A stretch of 11,834 nt of DNA from an uncultured Candidatus Nitrosopelagicus sp. (GTDB lineage: Archaea; Thermoproteota; Nitrososphaeria; Nitrososphaerales; Nitrosopumilaceae). The position numbers and the translations under genes were made by a program. Each line of letters opens with the position of its first letter. Position 1 is the stretch's first letter. The notes below the pieces were generated by a model, which saw only the letters and a program-made list of their open reading frames with translations, searched no databases and had not been told where the DNA came from. Where the stretch lies: contig CALBOT010000158.1 of assembly GCA_937896695.1 (NCBI GenBank), positions 1 to 11,834 of the forward strand. Reading direction: 5' to 3'. This document shows positions 5,888 to 11,834 of this stretch, one piece after another.

Positions 5888-6076
5888 TTAAGTTACCTTT
5901 AATGCGTATTTGCCTGGTTTGTTAATTCCTAGAGTATTGGCAATTTTTGAGTTAGTTGGTTTTACAATTAGTACTATACCATTCCAATCTGGTGAAAGGT
6001 CTGTTGACTTGCATACTGGACAAACTTTTGCTGTTGTTACACATCTGCATTCTCTACAAGCTAATTCTTTTGCCAA
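5888..6076 (-). CDS. spt4: Transcription elongation factor Spt4 (RpoE''), 62 aa
   Basis: This is a small zinc protein that pairs with Spt5 and binds the RNA polymerase clamp to promote elongation. The zinc ribbon cysteines are C7, C10, C19 and C22 (ACRECRC ... VCPVC), with one extra cysteine at C12. The C-terminal SPDWNGIVLIVKPTNSKIA is the usual Spt5-contacting strand region, followed by LGINKPGKYAL. Length is normal. The start is TTG at 6076, immediately after the rpo7 stop with no gap. GAGG at 6085-6088, eight bases upstream and inside the end of rpo7, is a good ribosome binding site that supports this start. It lies in the operon rpo7-spt4-nadC; the rpo7-spt4 pairing is conserved in many archaea. 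Confidence 0.97.
   Translation of the reverse strand: MAKELACRECRCVTTAKVCPVCKSTDLSPDWNGIVLIVKPTNSKIANTLGINKPGKYALKVT
5895..5898 (-). promoter_or_regulatory. Shine-Dalgarno-like site for the TTG start of nadC
   Basis: On the minus strand AGGT is eight bases before the TTG at 5886, inside the end of spt4. It is weaker than the GAGG before spt4 but has the same spacing. Confidence 0.5.
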
Positions 6077-6676
6077 TTATTTTTCCTCAACAACAACTTC
6101 TTTTGCATCAACTTCTTCGCCATTGGCTTTTGCAATTTCTTCTTTAATCCATTCTTCTGTACCTAGGAATGGTTGTCTACAAGTAATTCCAATTTTTCCC
6201 ATTGTGGCTGCCTTGCCTAATGACACTGCAGTAATTCTAGTTCTTAACATGGATCCAACTTTTAATGTTCTTCCACTTTGATTTGCAATTATCATTCCTG
6301 ATGCTACATCACTTTTCAAATAATCATCCATAACTTGTGACAAGTGTAACAATGCATCAGTTGGTCCAATTCTTACAAATGCACCAAAGTCTGTAATGTC
6401 TACAATTTCACCTTGAACAATTTCTTGTAATTTTGGATAAAATGTTAATGCTTGAAATTCTACTCTGTGGAATGTACCGCCATCACCAGGAATCATTTTT
6501 CCCATTGGTTCCACTTTTGCATCCATCACCATGATGATGTATCCTAACTCCTGATTGATCATACTTTCATATTTTGATTTCAAAATGCTTTCTGCAGCTT
6601 TTTTCAGTGTTGAACCAAATAGGCTTGGCGGAATTCTTACAATATCTACTAGGGTTGAAACAGAAAACAATTTCAT
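6077..6676 (-). CDS. rpo7: RNA polymerase subunit Rpo7 (RpoE'), 199 aa
   Basis: Rpo7 forms the polymerase stalk with Rpo4 and binds emerging RNA. The N-terminal part (MKLFSVSTLVDIVRIPPSLFG) is the stalk tip-associated domain. From about residue 85 comes an S1 RNA-binding domain (GEIVDITDFGAFVRIG ... LLHLSQVM). The C-terminus has an acidic tail rich in Glu and Val (about 183-199), beyond the usual end of the family. The ATG at 6676 is chosen by family fit. The frame stays open to another ATG at 6754, which would add 26 mostly Lys/Asn/Phe residues with no family match. A TATA-like TATTTAT (forward strand 6694-6700) is 21 nt upstream of 6676, slightly short, so the transcript start is uncertain. 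It is the first gene of rpo7-spt4-nadC. Confidence 0.95.
   Translation of the reverse strand: MKLFSVSTLVDIVRIPPSLFGSTLKKAAESILKSKYESMINQELGYIIMVMDAKVEPMGKMIPGDGGTFHRVEFQALTFYPKLQEIVQGEIVDITDFGAFVRIGPTDALLHLSQVMDDYLKSDVASGMIIANQSGRTLKVGSMLRTRITAVSLGKAATMGKIGITCRQPFLGTEEWIKEEIAKANGEEVDAKEVVVEEK
6085..6088 (-). promoter_or_regulatory. Shine-Dalgarno deciding the TTG start of spt4
   Basis: On the minus strand the bases read GAGG, with eight bases to the TTG at 6076. The site lies within the last codons of rpo7. It is complementary to the conserved 3' end of archaeal 16S rRNA and justifies a non-ATG start. Confidence 0.7.
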
Positions 6677-6810
6677 TTTTTTGTTGAAATTTTTATTTAT
6701 GAACCTTTGGGTATTTTTCAAGATTTTTTCAAAAAATTTCAATTTTTTTGGCATGTATATGCCTCATTTCACCATAATTTTCTAATTAGTTTGGACTAAG
6801 TAAAGAATAT

Positions 6811-6817
6811 TTTAAAT
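6811..6817 (+). promoter_or_regulatory. TATA-like box for the Mrp gene
   Basis: TTTAAAT is centred 27 nt before the ATG at 6841. The earlier ATG at 6825 is in another frame and closes quickly. Confidence 0.55.
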
Positions 6818-6840
6818 GAAGAGAATGAGTAATCTGCACT

Positions 6841-7923
6841 ATGGTTGGCGTAGATCAAGTATTGGAAAAATTGGCAACAGTTGTTGACCCTGATTTGAAA
6901 AAAGATATTGTTTCGATGGGAATGATAAAAGATCTTGAATTAAACTCAGGTGATCTAAAATTCACTTTAGAATTAACCACTCCTGCTTGCCCATTCAATG
7001 ACGAAATTGAAGCTGACGTTAGAAAAGTAATTGATGACATTGATGGTATTGAAAATTTTGATATGAAAGTTACCGCAAAAGTTATGGAAGGTCGTTCTCT
7101 TGATGATGATTCACTAGCTACAGTCAAAAATGTAATTGGTGTTGCTAGCGGAAAAGGCGGTGTTGGAAAATCCACCGTATCGTTGAATCTTGCACTTGCA
7201 TTATCTCAAACAGGTGCAAAGGTTGGATTACTTGATGCAGACATCTATGGACCAAGTATCCCGTTGATGTTGGGAATGAAAGATGGCGCAATGGAAGTAG
7301 AAGATAACAAATTACAACCTGCAACATTTAATGATCTTAAAGTTGTATCTTTTGGATTCTTTGCAGAACAAGAACATCAGGCAGCAATTTATCGTGGACC
7401 TATAATTTCTGGAATTTTAAAACAATTTTTAGTTGACACAAACTGGACTAACCTTGATTATCTTATAGTTGATCTTCCTCCAGGTACTGGTGATATTCCA
7501 TTAACACTAGCACAAACAATTCCGATTACTGGAATTTTAGTTGTAACTACGCCGCAAGATGTTGCAAGTAATGTTGCAGTAAAAGCAATTGGAATGTTTG
7601 ACAAGCTTAACGTACCAATACTTGGAGTTGTAGAAAACATGAGTTATTTCTCATGTCCTGATTGTTCAAACAAACATTACATCTTTGGTAATGGTGGTGC
7701 AAAAAAGATTAGTGAAAAACATGAAATTCCATTCTTAGGAGAAATTCCATTGAATTCTGGAATTATGGAAGGTTCTGATTTAGGTAAGCCTGTCATGATG
7801 ACAAATACCGAATCACCTAGTGCAGATGCATTTAGAATTGCAGCAAAAAATGTTGCAGCACAGTGTAGTATTGTTGCAGCAAAACTACAAGAAGAAATAC
7901 AAGCAGAAGCTACTACAAACTAG
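6841..7923 (+). CDS. Mrp/Nbp35 (ApbC) Fe-S carrier ATPase with DUF59 domain, 360 aa
   Basis: This is a cytoplasmic P-loop ATPase that carries or inserts Fe-S clusters into target proteins. The N-terminal DUF59/MIP18-type domain (about 1-85) has the family TTPACP motif with C50. A short linker leads to the deviant Walker A GKGGVGKST at 104-112, with the signature first lysine. The ATPase core includes GLLDADIYGPSIPLMLG, YLIVDLPPGTGD and VTTPQDVA. The cluster-binding C-x2-C is C272/C275 (YFSCPDC), which would bridge a dimer. The C-terminal tail is Ala/Gln/Glu-rich. Length is typical for the DUF59-Mrp fusion. It is the first gene of an operon with dephospho-CoA kinase three bases downstream. NadA in this window is a possible client, which is inference only. 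Confidence 0.96.
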   Translation: MVGVDQVLEKLATVVDPDLKKDIVSMGMIKDLELNSGDLKFTLELTTPACPFNDEIEADVRKVIDDIDGIENFDMKVTAKVMEGRSLDDDSLATVKNVIGVASGKGGVGKSTVSLNLALALSQTGAKVGLLDADIYGPSIPLMLGMKDGAMEVEDNKLQPATFNDLKVVSFGFFAEQEHQAAIYRGPIISGILKQFLVDTNWTNLDYLIVDLPPGTGDIPLTLAQTIPITGILVVTTPQDVASNVAVKAIGMFDKLNVPILGVVENMSYFSCPDCSNKHYIFGNGGAKKISEKHEIPFLGEIPLNSGIMEGSDLGKPVMMTNTESPSADAFRIAAKNVAAQCSIVAAKLQEEIQAEATTN

Positions 7924-7926
7924 TAC

Positions 7927-8424
7927 ATGATTTTACCTTCAAACCTACGTGATGAATTAAAAATTCCTCTGGGAAAATTAATTCCAAATCATTCATCTGA
8001 AAAAGAATCTTACATTCGACAAGTCTATTCTGGAAAAGTTGTAATTACTGTTGGAGATGCAACATCTGAATTACTTTTAGGCATGGGCTTGATTCCGTTT
8101 TTACACATAGTTGACGGACAAGAAAAACGTGTGAAACGTTCTCCTCCTGAAACTGAATCAATCAATACTGAATTAACCATAAAGAATAATCCCGGTGAAA
8201 TAAGCACTGAGAGTTTTAATCTTGTGAAAACCATTTTTAATCAAAAACCTCCTATTCGATTACTAGTTGACGGTGAAGAAGATTTGTTGGTCTTACCTGT
8301 ATGCATATTTGCGCCTGAAAATTCAGTTGTAATGTATGGCCAACCAAATGAAGGATTAGTCGTTGCTGAGATAACTGACGAAGTCAGAGACAAGGTTCAA
8401 AAAATAGTAAATCAAATGAAATAA
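7927..8424 (+). CDS. GTP-dependent dephospho-CoA kinase (DUF359), 165 aa
   Basis: This archaeal enzyme performs the last step of coenzyme A synthesis, phosphorylating dephospho-CoA with GTP. It is unrelated to bacterial CoaE. Family blocks are VYSGKVVITVGDATSELLL (about 33-51), LIPFLHIVDGQEKR (55-68), the central LLVDGEEDLLVLPVCIFAP with the conserved Gly-Glu-Glu-Asp, and YGQPNEGLVVAEI near the end. Length is normal. The start follows the Mrp stop by three bases with no clear ribosome binding site, so it is probably translated by coupling on the Mrp transcript. In many euryarchaea, as I recall, this gene lies beside spt4 and rps24e. Here it is about 1.8 kb from spt4 and on the opposite strand. 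A C/D box sRNA begins right after its stop codon. Confidence 0.93.
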   Translation: MILPSNLRDELKIPLGKLIPNHSSEKESYIRQVYSGKVVITVGDATSELLLGMGLIPFLHIVDGQEKRVKRSPPETESINTELTIKNNPGEISTESFNLVKTIFNQKPPIRLLVDGEEDLLVLPVCIFAPENSVVMYGQPNEGLVVAEITDEVRDKVQKIVNQMK

Positions 8425-8479
8425 GGGATGATGAGACGGTGGCTGTATGACTTGTGATTACAACACTAAACTCTGACCA
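8425..8479 (+). ncRNA. C/D box sRNA guiding 2'-O-methylation
   Basis: The element has canonical archaeal symmetry. Box C is ATGATGA (8428-8434), then a 12-nt guide GACGGTGGCTGT, box D' ATGA (8447-8450, one mismatch to CTGA), a 3-nt spacer CTT, box C' GTGATTA (8454-8460, one mismatch), a second 12-nt guide CAACACTAAACT, and a perfect box D CTGA (8473-8476). GG (8426-8427) can pair with CC (8477-8478) to close the kink-turn. By the D+5 rule the second guide would methylate the U that is fifth in a target reading AGTTTAGTGTTG; the first guide would target ACAGCCACCGTC. The RNA starts immediately after the dephospho-CoA kinase stop, so it may be processed from that mRNA. I could not identify the targets from memory. 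Confidence 0.75.
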
Positions 8480-8515
8480 TCTTTTACACTTTGCCAAGAT
8501 CATTTGACATAATCC

Positions 8516-8522
8516 AATAAAA
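8516..8522 (+). promoter_or_regulatory. TATA-like box for the SprT-like gene
   Basis: AATAAAA is centred 25 nt before the ATG at 8544. It is weaker than most boxes in the window. Confidence 0.35.
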
Positions 8523-8543
8523 TCTGAAATTCTGAATCTAATC

Positions 8544-8924
8544 ATGAATCTAGATGATGATCTCCGTTTGATAATATTGGAAAAAGTAGGAATTTATTCA
8601 AAAAGATTCTCGACTCCTGAACCACAAGTCTTCTTTACTAACAAAGAAGTGATGTCTGCTCCAAAAGAAATCACTGAAGGCTGTAGAACTACTGCCTACA
8701 AGTATTATGGAGTCTCATACATGGAAAAAAACGCCATATTCATCAATGTAAAGAAAATCCCTGATGAGAAGACTTTGGAAAACACAATTGTACATGAATT
8801 GATTCACCAAAGATTTCCATATTTGAGTCATGGTAAAAGATTCAACAAATTAGTCCGTCAGGGCTTGCGTGGAAAGACATTTGATCCATACAGGAAAAGG
8901 AATTCTACCAAAATCTCTTGTTGA
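8544..8924 (+). CDS. SprT-like zinc metallopeptidase domain protein, 126 aa
   Basis: This is a predicted zinc protease of the SprT-like type. The catalytic HELIH is at 84-88 with the general base E85. A third histidine at H96 (SHGKRF) follows seven residues after H88, matching the HExxH...HGxxF pattern of this group. A conserved-looking GCRTTAYKYYG region (46-56) and a strand with FINVKKIPD precede the helix. The protein is soluble with no signal peptide and consists of the catalytic domain alone, without the zinc-ribbon or DNA-binding tail found in eukaryotic Spartan. The C-terminus is basic (GLRGKTFDPYRKR). The family suggests DNA-protein crosslink repair or protein quality control, but the substrate is unknown. 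The gene follows the sRNA and precedes hppA by 36 bp on the same strand. Confidence 0.85.
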   Translation: MNLDDDLRLIILEKVGIYSKRFSTPEPQVFFTNKEVMSAPKEITEGCRTTAYKYYGVSYMEKNAIFINVKKIPDEKTLENTIVHELIHQRFPYLSHGKRFNKLVRQGLRGKTFDPYRKRNSTKISC

Positions 8925-8931
8925 TTTATAT
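8925..8931 (+). promoter_or_regulatory. TATA-like box for hppA
   Basis: TTTATAT begins right after the SprT-like stop codon and is centred 33 nt before the ATG at 8961. That spacing predicts a leader of only about six bases. Confidence 0.45.
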
Positions 8932-8960
8932 TCTTCACAGATTCGTTTTTCAAATATACG

Positions 8961-11018
8961 ATGGCTAATAATATTCTAGGTCTACCTTTCGAGGTAATTA
9001 TTCCAATTCTTGCCGCAATAGCATCATTTGCAGTTGCTGCTGGATATACTGGCTGGGTTGCTAAACAAAACCCTGGTACAAAACAAATGCAGGAAATATC
9101 TGAAGCCGTAAGAGTTGGTGCAGCAGCATTTTTGAGACGCGAAATGAGAATTATTGTTCCAATAGCAATTGGATTATCTGTTATTATTGGATTCTTTATT
9201 GGTGATTCAAACGGAATTGCCTTTGCAGTAGGTGCAACACTATCTGCAGTTGCAGGATTCATCTCACTAAAAGTTACAGTAAAGGCTGCAGTAAGAGCAG
9301 CACATGCAACAGGCTCTGGATTAGGAAAAACTTTCGCTATTACATTTAGAGGCGGTGCAACAGTAGGTCTTGCAGTTCCTGCAATGGCATTGGCTGCAAC
9401 CGCAATTTTATACATGATCTATCCAAACCCAATCACCATTGCCGGTATAGGAATTGGTGCAAGCCTAATTGCATTGTTCATCAGAATTGGCGGTGGAATT
9501 TTCACAAAGGCTGCAGATATGGGTGCAGACTTGGTAGGTAAAGTAGAAGCAAACATTCCTGAAGACGACCCACGAAACCCTGCTACAATTGCAGATAACG
9601 TAGGTGATAATGTAGGAGATGCAGCAGGCATGGGCTCAGACGTATACGAATCATACATTGTAACAATTTTAGCATCATTACTAATTGCAGCACTAATTGG
9701 TTCACCAGAAAACTTTGCATACCCAATCTTAATTGGAGCATCTGGATTAGTAGCATCAATCATTGGTACTGCAACAATTGGTTCAAGAAAGATTACTGAT
9801 GTGATGAAGCCGCTGAACATTTCATTTTATGTATCAGCAGCAATCGCAATTGCACTAAACTTTGTATTCACTTATGTGATTTTGGGAACAACTCCAATTG
9901 CTTACGCACTATTTGGCGCTACAGTCATCGGTGTAATTCTGGTTCCAGTAATACAAAAGATTACAGACTATTACACAAACGCAAACTCTAAACCTGTTGT
10001 AGAAATTTCTGAATCTGCAAAGTGGGGTTATGCATCATTAACATTAATGGGAATTATCAAAGGCTTACAATCAACTGGACCATTCATGATTGCACTAGTT
10101 GCAGCAATTATCATTTCATTTGCAATTACATCTGCAGCAGCACCAGAAGGTACTGACCCATTACTATACGGAATCTTTGGTACCTCACTGACTGCAATGG
10201 CTATGCTATCTCTTGCAGGAATTGTTCTTTCAATTGATGCATTTGGACCAATTGCAGACAATGCAGGCGGTATTGTAGAAATGACAGAAATGGGTGAAGA
10301 AAATCGTAAAATTACTGATGAAATTGACGCAGTCGGAAATACGACAAAGGCTGTAACCAAAGGCTTTGCAATTGCAAGTGCAGCACTAGCAGCATTGGCA
10401 ATGATTCAAGCATTCCAGTTTGAAGCATCACACTATTTCCAAGACATGGTAATTGACTATGGTTTATCAAACCCATCAGTTATCATCGGACTCTTAGTTG
10501 GTGGATTAATTCCATTTATCATCACAGGCCAGTTAATCAGCGGCGTAGAACGTGCAGCAAAGAAAATGGTCTATGAAGTAAGAAGACAGTTCAAAGACGA
10601 TCCTGAAATTTTAACCGGTAAATCAAAACCAGATTATGCAAAATGTGTAGACGTTGCAACACTTGCATCAATTGGTGAATTATGGAAATCCGCATCAGTA
10701 GCAGTAGCAGCACCAATCATTGTTGGTGTATTGTTAGGTCCATCTGCAGTAGCAGGTCTCTTAATGGGAGCAGTTGTATCTGGAATCTTCTTGGCATATC
10801 ACTTGGCAAACACCGGTGGTGCATGGGACAATGCAAAGAAACTAATCGAAATGAAAGGTGAAAAGGGTACTGAAGAACACAAAGTCGCAGTAGTCGGTGA
10901 TATCATTGGTGATCCTTACAAAGACACAGCAGGTCCTGCACTAAACACAGTAATCAAACTCTTAAACACAATTGCAATCGTATTCGTACCTGTATTCTTT
11001 GCAATTATCGTGTTATAG
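8961..11018 (+). CDS. hppA: Membrane-bound proton-pumping pyrophosphatase, K+-independent, 685 aa
   Basis: This integral membrane enzyme hydrolyses pyrophosphate and pumps protons, conserving energy from biosynthetic reactions. About 16 hydrophobic helices run through it. The substrate-binding loop is intact: GADLVGKVEANIPEDDPRNP followed by ADNVGDNVGDAAGMGSDVYE. The later acidic motifs DAFGPIADNAGG and, near the C-terminus, GDIIGDPYKDTAGPALN are also intact. At the K+-selectivity site the protein has K463 with T466 (GNTTKAVTKGF). Lysine there marks the K+-independent class; the K+-dependent enzymes have alanine. All known K+-independent members pump H+. Length is typical. It is a single gene with its own TATA box. 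In an ammonia oxidiser that fixes carbon it would help recover energy from pyrophosphate. Confidence 0.98.
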   Translation: MANNILGLPFEVIIPILAAIASFAVAAGYTGWVAKQNPGTKQMQEISEAVRVGAAAFLRREMRIIVPIAIGLSVIIGFFIGDSNGIAFAVGATLSAVAGFISLKVTVKAAVRAAHATGSGLGKTFAITFRGGATVGLAVPAMALAATAILYMIYPNPITIAGIGIGASLIALFIRIGGGIFTKAADMGADLVGKVEANIPEDDPRNPATIADNVGDNVGDAAGMGSDVYESYIVTILASLLIAALIGSPENFAYPILIGASGLVASIIGTATIGSRKITDVMKPLNISFYVSAAIAIALNFVFTYVILGTTPIAYALFGATVIGVILVPVIQKITDYYTNANSKPVVEISESAKWGYASLTLMGIIKGLQSTGPFMIALVAAIIISFAITSAAAPEGTDPLLYGIFGTSLTAMAMLSLAGIVLSIDAFGPIADNAGGIVEMTEMGEENRKITDEIDAVGNTTKAVTKGFAIASAALAALAMIQAFQFEASHYFQDMVIDYGLSNPSVIIGLLVGGLIPFIITGQLISGVERAAKKMVYEVRRQFKDDPEILTGKSKPDYAKCVDVATLASIGELWKSASVAVAAPIIVGVLLGPSAVAGLLMGAVVSGIFLAYHLANTGGAWDNAKKLIEMKGEKGTEEHKVAVVGDIIGDPYKDTAGPALNTVIKLLNTIAIVFVPVFFAIIVL

Positions 11019-11025
11019 TAAAACA

Positions 11026-11032
11026 CTATATC
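11026..11032 (+). promoter_or_regulatory. TATA-like box for the small membrane protein
   Basis: CTATATC is centred 25 nt before the GTG at 11054. This spacing favours the GTG start over the in-frame ATG at 11075. Confidence 0.45.
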
Positions 11033-11053
11033 TTTTAGAGAATTATAGTAATC

Positions 11054-11257
11054 GTGTTATCTAAAACCATCTTCATGTTCATAGGTTGCATATTTGGAAG
11101 TGTTGCAGGAATATTTCCAAGTAATCTGATAATGTTTTACGGCTTTACAACTGAAACATTCACCATGTCAATTCCGTTTATCGTAGTGGGCGTAGTAGGA
11201 GTTGTAGTCTGCTTTCACTTTGCTCACAAAGCAGAAAATGTTCAGTCTGAAATGTAA
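11054..11257 (+). CDS. Small two-helix membrane protein, 67 aa, unknown function
   Basis: The protein shows two hydrophobic helices: about residues 4-23 (TIFMFIGCIFGSVAGIF) and 39-57 (SIPFIVVGVVGVVVCFHFA), with a short loop between them and a charged C-terminus (HKAENVQSEM). The first helix has small-residue GxxxG-like spacing (GCIFGSVAG). The start is a GTG at 11054, chosen because a TATA-like box lies 25 nt upstream and the predicted first helix begins directly. Starting at the ATG 21 nt later would still leave most of that helix. It lies 35 bp after hppA, so it may be an hppA companion or simply independent; the separate TATA box argues for the latter. It converges on the next gene with 19 bp between stops. 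No family was recognised. Confidence 0.65.
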   Translation: MLSKTIFMFIGCIFGSVAGIFPSNLIMFYGFTTETFTMSIPFIVVGVVGVVVCFHFAHKAENVQSEM

Positions 11258-11276
11258 GTCAAAATTACTTTCTTAT

Positions 11277-11711
11277 CTAAAGTGTCTTTAATTTTGTAAT
11301 AGAAATCATTCTTTTATTATCTCTAGCAGAAAATGTTGAATTTTTCTCAACTAATTCATGATCACCGAAGTATATTTCATCCCAACTTCCATCTTCTTCA
11401 ACATGAATTACCAAGATTAAATCAGCTTTACCTCTAAATCCAATCTGTTGGGCGGCATGATTGGTTTTGATTTGAACCGTCTTTCCATCTTTTGTTATTG
11501 CAACCAAGCCCCATTTAGACTCTGTCCATATTCCTTCTATGGGATCTAATGGCCTGTCTTTAAAAAACATTTCAATAGCTTGTTCCGTTGTTACTGGACC
11601 ATTTTTATAAGTTGACCAGTATGGACTTGAGCTCTCATATGCAAATATTTTTTGGAAAGTAAAAATCTGAAATACAGCTAAAAATACTAGAAGTTTTAAC
11701 TTAAGTTTCAT
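11277..11711 (-). CDS. Predicted secreted protein, 144 aa, unknown function
   Basis: The N-terminus is a classic signal peptide: Lys-rich start (MKLKLK), a hydrophobic core (LLVFLAVFQIFTF) and a likely cleavage site after IFA, near residue 24. The mature part of about 120 residues has alternating strand-like segments (GIWTESKWGLVAITKDGKTVQIK, ADLILVIHVEEDGSWDEIYFGD), suggesting a small beta-rich fold. LDPIEGIW resembles the entry strand of some lipocalin-like proteins, but this is only a visual impression. There are no cysteines and no C-terminal anchor. The ATG at 11711 gives the complete signal peptide. I do not recognise a family. The protein would act outside the membrane or at the S-layer side. 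Confidence 0.75.
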   Translation of the reverse strand: MKLKLKLLVFLAVFQIFTFQKIFAYESSSPYWSTYKNGPVTTEQAIEMFFKDRPLDPIEGIWTESKWGLVAITKDGKTVQIKTNHAAQQIGFRGKADLILVIHVEEDGSWDEIYFGDHELVEKNSTFSARDNKRMISITKLKTL

Positions 11712-11801
11712 AATAAAACTTTATCATTGTTGCAAGAATGTTGCCAAGTCAAAAGTATTCAAAGATTATTGTTGTAACTAAACATTTATTTAAACTTTTA
11801 T

Positions 11802-11834
11802 AATTGATTTGTAATCAATAGGTCCGCGGTTCGA
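11802..11834 (+). tRNA. tRNA-Thr(TGT)-like 3' half, no 5' half, runs off window
   Basis: The anticodon stem ATTGA (11803-11807) pairs with TCAAT (11815-11819) around the 7-nt loop TTTGTAA, anticodon TGT. The variable loop AGGTC, the T-stem strand CGCGG and TTCGA follow in perfect register to the window end. The bases before 11802 are AT-rich and contain no D arm or acceptor strand, and none is found in the preceding 100 bases. It is either a partial tRNA copy such as an integration attachment site, or an unusual split or intron-bearing gene. The 3' end is outside the window. Confidence 0.55.

Noticed and set aside
5910..6281. A 123-codon plus-strand frame across spt4 and rpo7
   Set aside because: It is antisense to two well-supported genes and has no features of its own.
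6677..6754. A 26-residue N-terminal extension of Rpo7
   Set aside because: The residues are mostly Lys, Asn and Phe from AT-rich DNA, do not fit the family N-terminus, and overlap a TATA-like element for the shorter form.
8858..9415. A 185-codon minus-strand frame, and others opposite hppA
   Set aside because: These are shadows of the alanine- and glycine-rich hppA coding sequence, whose motifs are complete on the plus strand.

Overview
The window looks like a chromosomal segment of a low-GC marine ammonia-oxidising archaeon (Nitrososphaerota, Nitrosopumilus-like). The evidence is archaeal: Rpo7 and Spt4 transcription subunits, a DUF359 GTP-dependent dephospho-CoA kinase, a K+-independent proton pyrophosphatase, an archaeal C/D box sRNA, a tRNA without encoded CCA, and TATA-like boxes sitting about 25-28 nt before many start codons, as expected for leaderless archaeal mRNAs. 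The genus is inferred from overall protein character and was not tested by a search.

Region 1 (1-2619) is the unusual part. Four plus-strand genes, one cut by the window edge, encode lysine/alanine-rich, low-complexity proteins. They share a GPHxHD(E/D)KP motif and a C-terminal tail of the form LP(K/A)xF...AKA...GH that ends exactly at the stop codon. Three of them carry an identical 17-bp palindrome over the stop codon, followed by a T-rich tract. A long-chain flavodoxin with an alga-like FMN loop lies between the third and fourth members. I do not recognise this protein family.

Region 2 (2637-4014) holds a PrxQ/Bcp peroxiredoxin, a divergently transcribed aquaporin with an unusual two-histidine selectivity filter, and tRNA-Arg(GCG).

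Region 3 (4127-6676) is quinolinate synthase nadA, facing a minus-strand operon rpo7-spt4-nadC. The nadA and nadC stop codons overlap in TTAA, so two consecutive steps of NAD synthesis converge tail to tail. spt4 and nadC both use TTG starts preceded by Shine-Dalgarno-like sequences.

Region 4 (6841-8924) is an Mrp/Nbp35-type Fe-S carrier ATPase followed by dephospho-CoA kinase, a newly recognised C/D box sRNA directly after the kinase stop codon, and a SprT-like metallopeptidase.

Region 5 (8961-11834) is the membrane pyrophosphatase hppA, a small two-helix membrane protein, a convergent secreted protein of unknown function, and at the very end what looks like the 3' half of a tRNA-Thr without its 5' half. 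Most of the window after 2619 is ordinary housekeeping; the best candidates for something undescribed are the GH-tail protein cluster with its stop-codon palindromes, and the tRNA fragment.
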